NCBI RefSeq assembly: GCF_024721995.1
Contig: NZ_JANQBC010000001.1
Location: forward strand, 248,001 to 312,000
DNA length: 64,000 nucleotides
Source of the DNA: Paenibacillus radicibacter
GTDB lineage: Bacteria > Bacillota > Bacilli > Paenibacillales > NBRC-103111
Direction of reading: 5' to 3'
Positions 1-8,735 of the stretch are shown in pieces. The number at the start of each line of letters is the position of its first letter. Within the stretch, counting starts at the first letter, position 1. The translations under genes were made by a program, and so were the position numbers. Below the pieces are notes generated by a model that had not been told where the DNA came from, made no database searches, and saw nothing but the letters and a program-made list of their open reading frames with translations.

Positions 1-1310
1 CTATATTTACAGGTCAAGTGTGGAATATGACATTCAGTTTCTATCACTCCATTCAATCCATCCCTCGCCCACTGAATGAAGCTGCAAGCATACATCGTCT
101 TGGTTCATGGTCGCGGTTTACGAAGCTTGAACTTCCCTATTCCATGATTGGGCTGGTATGGAACAGTATGATGTCATTCGGCGGTGGATGGTTCTTCCTC
201 GCAGCAAGTGAGTCGATCAGTGTACTAAACCAAGACATTCAGCTTCCGGGTATAGGTTCTTATATGGCGAAGGCTGCCGATCAAGGTAATGTTCCTGCTA
301 TCATCTATTCGATTCTAACTATGATCCTCCTCATCTGCTTGGTGGATCAGCTGTTCTGGCGTCCACTTGTCGCATGGTCACAGAAGTTCAAGAATGAGCA
401 GTCTGAGTCTAATGAAGTCCCCAAATCGTGGGTGTACGACATCCTCAAGCGTGCAAAATTTATACAGGATGTACAACGACAAGTCAGCACTTTCTTAAGC
501 GATCTTGCGACCACAATGAGAAACAAGAGTGCAAAGGTTCAATTACCTAAACCACCTTCCGTCGTAATGAAAATAGTGAAAGGCATAATCTGGCTGATCA
601 TTGTGCTATGGATAGGCAAATTTATGTATGAAGCTGTACTTGAGATCCGACAACTCCGTTCACATGAGTTAATGGAAGTGCTCCTACTTGGACTTAAGAC
701 CGCTTTGCGGGTGTTTATCGCTACGATTCTCGCGGTTATATGGACCGTTCCAGTTGGGGTAATGATCGGTACCAATCCCAAGTTATCTCGTATCGCACAA
801 CCGATTGTGCAGGTGTTAGCATCCTTCCCCGCGAATATGGCTTTCCCTTTATTTACAATTCTGTATTTAAAATTTGGCATTAACATGAATATCGGAGCTA
901 TTCCACTTATGATGCTCGGAACGCAGTGGTACATTCTGTTTAATGTGATTGCAGGTGCGATGGCTATTCCCTCCGACTTGAAAGAAGCTGCTTCTATCTT
1001 GCGACTGAACCGTCGACAAACTTGGAAGAAGTTAATTCTTCCTAGCATCTTCCCTTTCCTAATTACAGGGTGCATAACAGCAAGCGGTGGTGCATGGAAC
1101 GCCAGTATTGTCTCGGAGATTGTCTCTTGGAAAAGCGATACGTTAGAGGCATCCGGCCTCGGCACGTACATTGCACAAGCTACTACGAATGGGGATTGGC
1201 CGCAAATCATATGGGGAATCTTCGTCATGTGCATGCTCGTCGTCATCCTGAACCGCTTCTTCTGGCGCAGATTATATACAATTTCTGAGAAAAAATACAA
1301 TTTGGAATGA
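1..1310 (+). CDS. ABC transporter permease, duplicated anion-type (5' partial)
   Basis: This is the C-terminal part of a membrane permease carrying two BPD-type permease units in one chain, as in the duplicated anion ABC transporters of COG4986. The reading frame is open to the window edge (frame from base 3), so the GTG at 18 is not the true start. Two EAA-type cytoplasmic loops are visible, one near the beginning (NEAASIHRLG) and one near residue 325 (KEAASILRLNRRQTW), each flanked by hydrophobic helices. This confirms two permease halves joined by a charged linker at about residues 125-180. The gene ends 9 nt before the ATPase gene, so the two are co-transcribed and should form one importer at the cytoplasmic membrane. 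Sequence cannot decide the substrate; nitrate, sulfonate and bicarbonate are annotations used for relatives. The solute-binding component is not in the window. Confidence 0.88.
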   Translation, partial: IFTGQVWNMTFSFYHSIQSIPRPLNEAASIHRLGSWSRFTKLELPYSMIGLVWNSMMSFGGGWFFLAASESISVLNQDIQLPGIGSYMAKAADQGNVPAIIYSILTMILLICLVDQLFWRPLVAWSQKFKNEQSESNEVPKSWVYDILKRAKFIQDVQRQVSTFLSDLATTMRNKSAKVQLPKPPSVVMKIVKGIIWLIIVLWIGKFMYEAVLEIRQLRSHELMEVLLLGLKTALRVFIATILAVIWTVPVGVMIGTNPKLSRIAQPIVQVLASFPANMAFPLFTILYLKFGINMNIGAIPLMMLGTQWYILFNVIAGAMAIPSDLKEAASILRLNRRQTWKKLILPSIFPFLITGCITASGGAWNASIVSEIVSWKSDTLEASGLGTYIAQATTNGDWPQIIWGIFVMCMLVVILNRFFWRRLYTISEKKYNLE

Positions 1311-1319
1311 GGTGCTCTC

Positions 1320-2594
1320 ATGAATGCTAATTTAATTGAACTTCGTAAAATCGGCAAACATTATGACATGCCCAATGTGAATCAGGTAACGATCTTGGAA
1401 GATATCCAATTATCCATTACAAATGGTGAGTTTATATCGATCTTAGGGCCTTCTGGTTCAGGTAAGTCCACACTTCTGCGCATTATCGCGGGTCTTGTCC
1501 CACCTTCAAGTGGAGCCGTTTATTATAACGGAAATGAGTTTGTTGGTACCAATCCAGGGGTCGGAATGGTGTTTCAATCATTCGCCCTCTTCCCGTGGCT
1601 TACCGTACTGGAAAATGTAAAGCTAGGACTTGAAAACAAGCCATTATCTGAAGCGGAGAAAATGCGCAAAGCGCTCTCCATTATTGATCGAATTGGACTC
1701 GACGGATTCGAAAGTGCCTATCCCAAAGAATTATCAGGTGGGATGAGACAGCGCGTCGGAATCGGCCGTGCACTTGTGATGGAACCAGACATTCTACTGA
1801 TGGATGAACCTTTCTCTGCGCTTGATGTGCTCACAGCCGAGAACTTAAAACGCGATTTATTAGAGCTGTGGACAGAGAGAAAAATTCCGACTAAGTCAAT
1901 TATCATGGTCACGCACAGTATTGAAGAAGCGGTCTACATGTCAGATCGCGCAATCGTCCTATCTCGTGATCCTGCTCGCATCATCGCTGATATCCCAATT
2001 ACCATGCCACACTGGCGCGACAAGCAAGAAGCAGCTTTTACCGAACATGTGGATCGCATCTACTCTATCTTGACGAACCGCGAATATAAGGGACATGAGC
2101 ATGCTCAGGAACAGAAGAAGCAAATCGAGAAAGTACAAGAAGTGCCTGCTGGTGCGTTAACAGGGTTTATTGAGCTGATTGACGATTTAGGCAATACCGT
2201 TGACCTATATAAGCTTGCGGAGCAGCTGAGTCTGAATCTCGAAGATTTCCTGCCGATTGTGGAAGCCGCACAAATGCTCGATTTTGCCAGTATCCAGCAT
2301 GGAGATATTACCCTTACTGAAAGCGGCAGCCAATTCGCCAATGCGAGTGTACTGGAGCGCAAAGATATTTTCAAGAAACAAGTGCTTGCCCATGTCCCTA
2401 TGATGGAGAAGATCGTCTGGATTCTTCAGTCCAAATCGAACAATAAGATGGAGCGCGAATTTTTCTTAGAGATTTTCGAGAAACACTTCGGATCTGAAGA
2501 GGCTGGTCATCAACTAGACATCATGATCGATTGGGGACGATATGCGGAACTTCTGGCGTACGATGAGAAAGCCAAATTACTATTTCTTGAATGA
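1320..2594 (+). CDS. ABC transporter ATP-binding protein with C-terminal AAA-associated domain
   Basis: ATPase subunit that powers the adjacent double permease. Residues 1-250 are a canonical ABC domain: Walker A GPSGSGKST at 43-51, Q-loop Gln86, signature LSGGM at 138-142, Walker B ILLMDEP at 158-164, and a switch His in VTHS. Residues from about 285 form an extra winged-helix-like AAA_assoc_C domain typical of the COG4754 group that partners COG4986 permeases. The total length of 424 residues fits that two-domain form. The ATG is preceded by GAGGTG and lies 9 nt after the permease stop. The GFIELIDDLGN segment starts the extra domain, which is thought to be regulatory; its ligand is unknown. 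The family call is secure; the transported anion is not determined. Confidence 0.9.
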   Translation: MNANLIELRKIGKHYDMPNVNQVTILEDIQLSITNGEFISILGPSGSGKSTLLRIIAGLVPPSSGAVYYNGNEFVGTNPGVGMVFQSFALFPWLTVLENVKLGLENKPLSEAEKMRKALSIIDRIGLDGFESAYPKELSGGMRQRVGIGRALVMEPDILLMDEPFSALDVLTAENLKRDLLELWTERKIPTKSIIMVTHSIEEAVYMSDRAIVLSRDPARIIADIPITMPHWRDKQEAAFTEHVDRIYSILTNREYKGHEHAQEQKKQIEKVQEVPAGALTGFIELIDDLGNTVDLYKLAEQLSLNLEDFLPIVEAAQMLDFASIQHGDITLTESGSQFANASVLERKDIFKKQVLAHVPMMEKIVWILQSKSNNKMEREFFLEIFEKHFGSEEAGHQLDIMIDWGRYAELLAYDEKAKLLFLE

Positions 2595-2685
2595 TGGTTT
2601 ATTTTACCATAAAATCGAATAGGAAATTTCATTTGAATTTCGGTATACTTTGATTCCAACTCATTACCGAAGGAGCGATTCATGA

Positions 2686-3441
2686 ATGAACAACGATCAC
2701 GCCACACTGACACAAAGCCGAACGATCCCTATCTTCTATTGCCTTTATGAACTGGACGATCATTTGGAGTTTTATACGGCGATGGGATTTGAAATCAATT
2801 ATTACCAGAAGGCTCCCTATCGCTTTGCATCGGTACGAAGTGATTTTGCAGAGATCAGCTTCTATACAGACAAACATTTTGAAATTGGTAAAAAAGAGGG
2901 CGGTTGCTATATTTCCGTACCGAATGTGGAAGAAGTTTATGAGAAAGTGAAGACAAGTTTGAAGAAGTATTACGGGAAAGTGCCTATCAAGGGACTGGGG
3001 CGAATTTCGAAGCTTAACATGACCGTGGAGGATCGTAGGTTTAATATCACGGACCCTAGCGGTAATTACCTGATCGTCGGAACGCCAATTAAAGATTCGC
3101 AAACCTCGTATAATGAAGAAACTGAAAATCTCAAGACGCTATCTGCTTTTGAAAAATTGTACAAACAAGCGTATCGCTTCGCGTATTCGAAGGAAGACTA
3201 TCGCGCCGCAAGAAATTTACTGGAGTCCGCTCTACTCAAACATCATAAACAGGTCTCAAATGAGCTTCTGTTTAAAGCGAAAGTGTTGCAATTGGATGTA
3301 GCTGTGATGATGGAACAAAAGGATACGGCTAAGGAAATTATTAAGGCGATTCAAGCAATCGAATTAACTGCCCATGAGGAGAGCAAGGTTGGTGCTGAGA
3401 GGGAACGTTTAGCGCAGATTCAAGACGAATGGATAGAATAA
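2686..3441 (+). CDS. VOC/glyoxalase-like protein with C-terminal helical region
   Basis: The N-terminal 125 residues look like a single vicinal-oxygen-chelate (glyoxalase/bleomycin-resistance) module: a strand RTIPIFYCLY, a helix LDDHLEFYTAMGF, and the closing strand NITDPSGNYLIVG. Residues 140-251 are mainly helical and charged (TPR-like in character) and are not part of the usual VOC fold. The ATG at 2682 lies 4 nt upstream in another frame and gives only a short ORF, so the ATG at 2686, behind AAGGAGCG, is used. The gene stands alone and is followed by a strong hairpin terminator. VOC proteins of this size are often resistance-like or unassigned dioxygenase-like proteins, so the actual substrate is unknown. 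Confidence 0.7.
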   Translation: MNNDHATLTQSRTIPIFYCLYELDDHLEFYTAMGFEINYYQKAPYRFASVRSDFAEISFYTDKHFEIGKKEGGCYISVPNVEEVYEKVKTSLKKYYGKVPIKGLGRISKLNMTVEDRRFNITDPSGNYLIVGTPIKDSQTSYNEETENLKTLSAFEKLYKQAYRFAYSKEDYRAARNLLESALLKHHKQVSNELLFKAKVLQLDVAVMMEQKDTAKEIIKAIQAIELTAHEESKVGAERERLAQIQDEWIE

Positions 3442-3446
3442 ATAGA

Positions 3447-3484
3447 AGATCCCTTAAATCTAATGATTTCAAGGGATCTTTCTT
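3447..3484 (+). terminator. Intrinsic terminator after the VOC gene
   Basis: Complementary arms AGATCCCTTAAATC and GATTTCAAGGGATCT (one bulge) close over a four-base TAAT loop and are followed by TTCTT. The hairpin sits just after the plus-strand stop at 3441 and also just beyond the 3' end of the minus-strand HAD gene, so it may act in both directions. Confidence 0.8.
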
Positions 3485-3503
3485 ATAAGAACGCTTTTTT
3501 AAA

Positions 3504-4145
3504 TTAAGCTAAAAAATCGATTAACTGCTTCACATTCGTAAATAAGTAATCCGGTTTAGGGTCAAAATCGGTCGATTGAACCGTCGGCAGCCAATGTACG
3601 CCAATTGTTGTTACTCCAGCTGCTTTCCCTGCTCTTACATCCGCATGACTATCACCGATGAATAGCGTCTCTTCCGCTTCTACTTGCAGTAAATCCATCG
3701 CTTTGAAGATGCCCTCCGGGTGCGGCTTATGCTTCTCCACATCATCAGAAGTGATGATCACATCGAACAAACCTTCCATCTCTAATACTTTCATCGAGAT
3801 ATCCAAGCTTCGGCGTGCCTTGCCTGTTACGATGCCAATCTTCAAGCCTTGTTCCCTCAACTGCACTAATAGTGATGCAATGTCGGTATTGTATGCGACG
3901 AACTTCTGATGTTCTTGCTCGTAATACGCGTAGAAGTCTTCTACTGCTTTAGTGACAAGATGCTGATTCGCGATATTCTGCTCCAAGATTCCAACCTCAG
4001 ATGGACCGAACATCGCAACTGCATCTTCTGCCGTTACTTCACGACCATCAATTTCTTTAAAAACACGCCCAAATGCATAGAAACAAACCGGCAGCGTATC
4101 TGCCAAGGTTCCGTCAAAATCGAAGATTACACTTTTAATGGTCAT
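3504..4145 (-). CDS. HAD-superfamily phosphatase, phosphoglycolate phosphatase/PpaX-like
   Basis: A soluble HAD hydrolase of 213 residues. The nucleophile motif is FDFDGT (Asp9, Asp11), motif II is IVTGKA, motif III Lys lies in KHKPHPEG, and motif IV is IGDSHADV. The cap is helical (C1 type, after residue 15), as in Gph, PpaX and beta-phosphoglucomutase relatives. The substrate is a small phosphate ester that cannot be fixed from sequence; pyrophosphatase (PpaX) or phosphoglycolate phosphatase are the nearest annotations. The stop and start codons place it 15 nt downstream of the cupin gene on the same strand, suggesting co-transcription. Confidence 0.85.
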   Translation of the reverse strand: MTIKSVIFDFDGTLADTLPVCFYAFGRVFKEIDGREVTAEDAVAMFGPSEVGILEQNIANQHLVTKAVEDFYAYYEQEHQKFVAYNTDIASLLVQLREQGLKIGIVTGKARRSLDISMKVLEMEGLFDVIITSDDVEKHKPHPEGIFKAMDLLQVEAEETLFIGDSHADVRAGKAAGVTTIGVHWLPTVQSTDFDPKPDYLFTNVKQLIDFLA

Positions 4146-4160
4146 GAATGAACCTACTTT

Positions 4161-4496
4161 CTAAATGAATGTTGTATCGGCATCCGTATGCTCAAAACAT
4201 AAATTCACGGTACGCACTTCAGTACGAGTTCGATGAATGACACCTGCGGGAATTGTTAGCTGATCATTCGCTTTCAGTGCGATCGTCGGTTGATCTTGAA
4301 AATCGATAAAGAGCTCCCCTTCGAGAACGATAAACAGTTCATCTGAAGTCGGGTGGCAATGCCATGGATACTCCCCTTGAATAACGGCTAATCGCAAACA
4401 ACTTTCATTCACATCACTTACGACGAAGTTCTTGTATGTTTCTTCAATTTGATTACTTAATGTGAGTAAGTTGGACTTCTCAAGTCGTGTCGACAT
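4161..4496 (-). CDS. Small single-domain cupin protein
   Basis: A conserved beta-barrel cupin of about 111 residues. Cupin motif 1 is visible as PWHCHPTSDELFIVLEGEL (two His and one Glu as metal ligands) and motif 2 as LTIPAGVIHRT (third His). The frame is open upstream to a GTG at 4544, but the ATG at 4496 has the better ribosome site (TGGGGA, 9-10 nt spacing) and starts where the cupin homology begins. Another possible ATG lies at 4517. Such proteins bind a divalent metal and may be enzymes or small-molecule sensors; the substrate is unknown. It is encoded 15 nt upstream of the HAD phosphatase gene. Confidence 0.82.
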   Translation of the reverse strand: MSTRLEKSNLLTLSNQIEETYKNFVVSDVNESCLRLAVIQGEYPWHCHPTSDELFIVLEGELFIDFQDQPTIALKANDQLTIPAGVIHRTRTEVRTVNLCFEHTDADTTFI

Positions 4497-4585
4497 GTGC
4501 TGCATCCCCATTTTCATCGTAAAATAAAGAGAGACTACCCCCACATCAGTTGGAGTAATCTCGGTGTGTATTCCATGTAAGTAGC

Positions 4586-4783
4586 TTACTTTGTGATAAC
4601 CTCTTTAACCCGCCCCACTTGACCATCTGTCAGTCTAACCTTGATGCCGTGTGGATGATTCGGTGAATTCGTCAGAATATCTTTGACAATGCCTCGGGTC
4701 AATCTACCTGTACGTTGATCTTGTTTCAGTACAATGTCAACTTCAATTCCAGGTCTAATGTTACTGCGTTGTTGTCCGTTCAT
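4586..4783 (-). CDS. ywbE: YwbE family protein
   Basis: A 65-residue basic protein matching the YwbE (DUF2196) family along its full length. It begins with QQRSNIRPGIEVDIVLKQDQ and contains the conserved ILTNSPNHPHGIKVRL segment. The molecular role of YwbE is unknown; the small basic beta-rich fold suggests nucleic-acid or ribosome association, which is inference. The ATG is preceded by GGAGG at 6 nt. That ribosome site lies inside an inverted repeat (see the regulatory entry), which may control translation. Confidence 0.85.
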   Translation of the reverse strand: MNGQQRSNIRPGIEVDIVLKQDQRTGRLTRGIVKDILTNSPNHPHGIKVRLTDGQVGRVKEVITK

Positions 4784-4835
4784 ATGCGCCTCCGTGTTCG
4801 TGTTGTTAGGTATTAGCGTAACACAAAAGGCGCAT
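4784..4835 (-). promoter_or_regulatory. Hairpin that can hide the ywbE ribosome site
   Basis: On the coding strand the leader has ATGCGCCT at 4835-4828 and AGGCGCAT at 4791-4784, the latter overlapping the GGAGG ribosome site directly before the ywbE ATG. A nested TGTTA/TAACA pair extends the stem. The fold would mask the Shine-Dalgarno sequence, as in thermosensor or autogenous-control leaders. The function is inferred from pairing only. Confidence 0.45.
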
Positions 4836-4909
4836 AAAGACTAACAAACATGCACATAGAGATTAATCGTTTGGTTCCTACACCAAGTCTGTGATTCTTA
4901 TATCAATTC

Positions 4910-5431
4910 CTACACCAAATATCTGCGGTTTAAGATGTCCAAGTGGTGTAACTCATGTCCTGCGATAATGTATGCAAGTGCGCGCACGGATACTGTTGCT
5001 CCACTTGCCGTACCAGTGCGATCCCAAGCAACATCAGCAAGTCCAGCGAACAACGCAATCGAACCTTTGCGAATCGCAACAAGTTCATCTACCAAGCTCT
5101 GTACGCTACGCTCATTGAAGTTTCCATTCGCCACATAATCGTCTTCATACATCGTCGGAAGCGGAGTATGATCTCCTCTTGAGAAGCGAAGCGCTCGATA
5201 AATCATGATACGCTCCACATCGCCCATATGACCGATCACTTCCTTGGTCGTCCATTTGCTCGGCTCATACCGGAATCCTGCTTGCTCCGGGGTAGCATCA
5301 AGTAAAATCTTCACCGTTCTCTCGATCTGCTGCTCCAAGAACTCCACAATATCTCCGTCTGGCACTCGGCCGACATATGGTTCATAATGCTCTGCATACT
5401 CCTTCGATGTTGGACGCACTTGATTTGTCAT
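4910..5431 (-). CDS. DinB family protein
   Basis: A 173-residue four-helix DinB/YfiT-type protein. The metal-binding His residues of the family appear in the helix EVIGHMGDVERIM and in the C-terminal motif AGHELHHLDIL, giving the usual three-His site. Family members include bacillithiol S-transferases and metal-dependent hydrolase-like proteins, so a thiol-transfer role is possible but unproven. ATG codons at 5440 and 5431 are both in frame. The AAAGGAG box abuts the first and sits 9 nt from the second, so 5431 is taken. It lies just downstream of the alpha/beta hydrolase on the same strand. Confidence 0.85.
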   Translation of the reverse strand: MTNQVRPTSKEYAEHYEPYVGRVPDGDIVEFLEQQIERTVKILLDATPEQAGFRYEPSKWTTKEVIGHMGDVERIMIYRALRFSRGDHTPLPTMYEDDYVANGNFNERSVQSLVDELVAIRKGSIALFAGLADVAWDRTGTASGATVSVRALAYIIAGHELHHLDILNRRYLV

Positions 5432-5463
5432 CTTAAACATCTCCTTTATCCCTATCAAAATGA

Positions 5464-6306
5464 TTACTTCGCAGTGCTTATATACTCTCGGACTCGATTG
5501 AGCCACTCTGTAACCATCAAATGCAGCATTTCGCTTTGCTCAATGGCAAGGTTATGACTAGCACGATCCACAACTGCAAAAGTACCTCTGGAGTAGTGAT
5601 CCATCAATTTACATGCGTCTTTAAAGCCTACCAGTTGATCTTGTCTACCTAATAGGAGTAAGACGGGCTGATCATAAGGCACTTCCACTTGATCCACATC
5701 GAATGAGAGACCATAACCATTTTGCTGAATACGAGCTAAAAATTCCGCATCTGCACGCTGTTTACCAGGCAGTACTTCCTGTTGGTATCTCTGCCAGTGG
5801 TATTCATCATATACCGTCGCGAACGTTTGGAATGCAGCGAAAGTCTCACTGCGCTCCACTTGATCTAGAAACGCTTCATTCTTATAAACGACCGTCTTCT
5901 CTGGTAATTCTCGGTCAGTTCGATCCGCTATGATGAGAGGGCATAAGAGCAACATACCTTGAATACGCGCATGCATGCGCTTGAGCAATGCTCGTGCTAG
6001 ATAACCGCCATACGAGTAACCTGCTACCAAGAACGTTTCATTCGGCAGTAATTTCTCTATCACTTGCTCCACAACTGCAAGCATGTCGTCAGAATGATGA
6101 ATCCACGCTGGTCGGTCGCTACGCCCCATCCCCGGTAGATCAATATAAATCCGCTGCCACTCCTCATTTATATGTTCAAAAATTGGCTCTAACCCACCTT
6201 TTACAAGTGTCATATCTCCATTATAACCATGAAGAATAACAATGGGTTTGCCCTGCCCGTGAATTTCGTAATGGATGTTGATGTTCGGCAATTCGCAATA
6301 AGGCAT
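5464..6306 (-). CDS. Alpha/beta hydrolase
   Basis: A 280-residue cytosolic alpha/beta-hydrolase. The oxyanion region HGYNGD is at 26-31, the nucleophile elbow GYSYGGY places the serine at residue 98, an acid residue follows GRQDQLV near residue 220, and the catalytic His lies in RASHNLAIE near residue 255. The substrate is unknown; the family covers esterases, C-C hydrolases and lactonases. Its ATG overlaps the stop codon of the upstream HAD gene by one base (TAATG), so translation is coupled. It belongs to the minus-strand cluster bstA-like, HAD, hydrolase, DinB. Confidence 0.88.
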   Translation of the reverse strand: MPYCELPNINIHYEIHGQGKPIVILHGYNGDMTLVKGGLEPIFEHINEEWQRIYIDLPGMGRSDRPAWIHHSDDMLAVVEQVIEKLLPNETFLVAGYSYGGYLARALLKRMHARIQGMLLLCPLIIADRTDRELPEKTVVYKNEAFLDQVERSETFAAFQTFATVYDEYHWQRYQQEVLPGKQRADAEFLARIQQNGYGLSFDVDQVEVPYDQPVLLLLGRQDQLVGFKDACKLMDHYSRGTFAVVDRASHNLAIEQSEMLHLMVTEWLNRVREYISTAK

Positions 6307-7004
6307 TAGCTTCCTCCTACTCTCATCCAGACTGTGTCATTCAATAATTGACCGAGAAGCGTGATCGTACGAATAGGGATTGCGTGAAGACGATCGTCCC
6401 ACTTTTGATTACGTTTCAACCATATCGTCTGCATGCCAACATTCGCAGCACCTTCAACATCATTCGCAGGATGATCACCAACGAATATCGTATGCTCCGC
6501 ATGAACTTGTAAGCGTTCAAGGATCATTTTATAAATAAGAGGATTAGGTTTCTTACAACCTGCCTCTTCTGACACAATAATATGGTCAAAGTAATCTCGC
6601 ATCTGAAGTTGATCAATCTTCCCATATTGGATCACGTTGCGACCATTCGTTACAAGACCGACTTTCATCCCCATCTGCTTACACATCGTAAGTAATTCTA
6701 GCGCTCCATCCATTAGCACCGCACTCTGCACATAATGAATCTGGTAGAACTCCATTAATTGATCTTCAGTTGGTTTAATAGACTGCCACTGGAATACTTC
6801 GATCAATTCTTCGAAAAGCTCCGGCTTCGGTCGGTATCCGTCAAGATCGGCTTGAATCATATAATCGATATAGGATTGACTTTGTTCGGCTTCAATATTA
6901 GGAAAATACGTGTCTACCCATTTCTCGCAAAAACGTTGAAACGTTAACGTTCGATCCAATAATGTATTATCTAGGTCAAAAATGACTGCCGATGCTCGGC
7001 TCAT
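6306..7004 (-). CDS. HAD-superfamily hydrolase (YjjG-like)
   Basis: A 232-residue HAD phosphatase. It has nucleophile motif IFDLDNTLLD (Asp10, Asp12), motif II VTNGRN, Lys in CKKPNP and motif IV GDHPANDVEGA, with a helical C1 cap between motifs I and II. The FDLDNTL start and NG motif II resemble YjjG/nucleotidase-type enzymes, so a house-cleaning nucleotidase or sugar-phosphate phosphatase is likely, without proof. Its ATG directly abuts the stop of the BstA-like gene and its stop overlaps the next start, so the three genes form a tight operon. Confidence 0.85.
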   Translation of the reverse strand: MSRASAVIFDLDNTLLDRTLTFQRFCEKWVDTYFPNIEAEQSQSYIDYMIQADLDGYRPKPELFEELIEVFQWQSIKPTEDQLMEFYQIHYVQSAVLMDGALELLTMCKQMGMKVGLVTNGRNVIQYGKIDQLQMRDYFDHIIVSEEAGCKKPNPLIYKMILERLQVHAEHTIFVGDHPANDVEGAANVGMQTIWLKRNQKWDDRLHAIPIRTITLLGQLLNDTVWMRVGGS

Positions 7005-7532
7005 TTAATTCCAGCCCATACGCTCTGCAAGACTTGTAATATGTGCAAGATGGTGGTTTCCATGCCATGCATATAATCCTGTAGCTTTATCTAGCTTCGT
7101 TTCTCCATTTACCGGATGAAGGAAAGCACGATCAAAGTTCGCTGCAGACATCGATTTGAGTAGAATAACCCATTTTTCATGTAAAGCTGTAAGTAGTTCA
7201 AGTGATACTTCAATAGGTGTATGTACGCAGTCGCCAAGCAAAGCCCATTCTTGCTCTTCATAGGGTTTAATTGTTGGGAGTTCTTCTGTTAATGCTAGTT
7301 TGAAGCGAATTACACAATTAATATGACTATCTCCTAGATGATGCACCACTTGGCGAACGCTCCAACCTCCAGGACGATAAGGAGTATCTAATTGCTCATT
7401 GGATAATCCTTCAACAGCTTCGCGCAATCTACTTGGCAAAGTCTCAATTTCTTGTATCCATGCGGCAAGCTGTTCCTCTGTAATTTGATCTGGTTTAACG
7501 AATGTACCAATTGGATATTGTAAGTTTTCCAT
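7005..7532 (-). CDS. bstA: BstA/YfiT-like bacillithiol transferase (DinB superfamily)
   Basis: A 175-residue DinB-fold protein close to B. subtilis YfiT/BstA, which transfers bacillithiol to electrophiles. The family hallmarks are PYRPGGWSVRQVVHHLGDSH at about residues 51-70 and the C-terminal metal motif YAWHGNHHLAHI (His158, His161, His162 with the earlier His forming the metal site). The start MENLQYPIG also matches the family. A bacillithiol deacetylase gene occurs at 26.2-26.9 kb, consistent with a bacillithiol-using organism. The ATG is preceded by AGGAGG. It is the first gene of the operon with the HAD protein and the alpha/beta hydrolase. Confidence 0.82.
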   Translation of the reverse strand: MENLQYPIGTFVKPDQITEEQLAAWIQEIETLPSRLREAVEGLSNEQLDTPYRPGGWSVRQVVHHLGDSHINCVIRFKLALTEELPTIKPYEEQEWALLGDCVHTPIEVSLELLTALHEKWVILLKSMSAANFDRAFLHPVNGETKLDKATGLYAWHGNHHLAHITSLAERMGWN

Positions 7533-7610
7533 GGTTTTCCCTCCTAAGGATTTAGTCTTCTATCATTATACATCTGTTTTCAGAAAATTAAGCTTTTTAT
7601 TTCACACATG

Positions 7611-7645
7611 CAAAAAGGCCACCGAGCTATAGCCAGCAGCCTTAT
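7611..7645 (-). terminator. Intrinsic terminator after ppaC
   Basis: On the minus strand an 11-bp stem (AAGGCTGCTGG with CTCGGTGGCCTT, including G-T pairs) closes over CTATAG and is followed by TTTTT. It lies 20 nt beyond the ppaC stop codon and separates ppaC from the bstA operon. Confidence 0.75.
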
Positions 7646-7664
7646 GAGTACTATTTTAAACAGC

Positions 7665-8597
7665 TTAACGTTTGTTAAAAATATCAGTTAGAACCGGTAC
7701 GATCTGCGATTTACGAGATACAACGCCTTTAAGAACTGCTTTGTTATCCGCAAGAGTTACGGAGTAAGCTTGTTCAACTGCATCCGCAGCACGACCTAGA
7801 GCAAGACCTACGGAATCATTGTTCAAGATGTCTGTTACAACGAACAAGAACAAATCTAATTCCTTCGCTTCGATGATGCTGTTAAGTGCAGCTTCGATCT
7901 CCCCTTGCTTGGATAGCACGTCGTTTACGTCTACAGCATTTACTTGTGCGATTTCCACTTTGCTGCCGCCCATTTGGAATTCTTTTGCATCCAAAGAGAT
8001 CAATTGAGCAATCGTCTTGTCGCTAAGGTCAGCGCCAGCTTTTAACATATCAAGACCGTACACGTTCGCATCCACGCCAGCGATTGCTGCAAGCTCAAGA
8101 GCTGCATCAATGTCTTCTTGCGTGCAAGTTGGGGATTTGAATAGCAAGGAATCCGAGATAATAGCAGATAGCATAAGTCCTGCGATGTTTTGCGGGATGG
8201 ACTTGCCTTTTTCTTTGTATATTTTATTCAAAATAGTCGCTGTGCAACCAACTGGCTCTGCGCGGTAGTAAAGTGGGCCACTCGTCTCGAAGTTCGCGAT
8301 ACGGTGGTGGTCAATAACTTCAAGCACTTGTACTTGCTCGATGTCGGACACGCTTTGCTGACGCTCATTGTGATCAACAAGAATAACGCCAGAAACTTCG
8401 TTAGCCACTGTCTCTACTTGACGCGGTGCTTCTGTCTTGAATGTATCTAATGCGAATTGTGTTTCACCGCTCACGCTACCAAGGCGAACTGGTTCAACGT
8501 TATAACCTAATTGTGTCTTAATATCTGCATAAGCGATCGCTGAGCAGATTGTATCTGTGTCTGGATTTTTATGACCGAAAATCAATACTTTTTCCAT
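7665..8597 (-). CDS. ppaC: Manganese-dependent inorganic pyrophosphatase (family II)
   Basis: Hydrolyses pyrophosphate to two phosphates in the cytosol, pulling biosynthetic reactions forward. The length of 310 residues and the motifs match family II (DHH/DHHA2) enzymes: GHKNPDTDT near residues 8-16, LVDHNE near 75, the DHHR motif near 97, and the C-terminal SRKSQ substrate loop. The DHH domain spans roughly 1-190 and DHHA2 195-308. A CBS/DRTGG regulatory insert is absent, so this is the short form. The start MEKVL is chosen because AGGAGC lies 8 nt upstream; the ATG six codons earlier lacks a ribosome site. The gene is monocistronic with its own terminator. Confidence 0.95.
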   Translation of the reverse strand: MEKVLIFGHKNPDTDTICSAIAYADIKTQLGYNVEPVRLGSVSGETQFALDTFKTEAPRQVETVANEVSGVILVDHNERQQSVSDIEQVQVLEVIDHHRIANFETSGPLYYRAEPVGCTATILNKIYKEKGKSIPQNIAGLMLSAIISDSLLFKSPTCTQEDIDAALELAAIAGVDANVYGLDMLKAGADLSDKTIAQLISLDAKEFQMGGSKVEIAQVNAVDVNDVLSKQGEIEAALNSIIEAKELDLFLFVVTDILNNDSVGLALGRAADAVEQAYSVTLADNKAVLKGVVSRKSQIVPVLTDIFNKR

Positions 8598-8735
8598 TTT
8601 CAAGCTCCTATTCATCTTTTTTCGTTATAAAAGTATACCTTAGAACGACAATCACAATCAAGATTATATCGTAATTCGGTCATAAAACATAGTAAATTTA
8701 TCGGAATATACTAAATAGTCTGAGTATCATAGGAA

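Noticed and set aside
539-1357. 272-codon minus-strand ORF opposite the permease
   Set aside because: The plus frame has clear permease motifs and the antisense frame shows no family signature.
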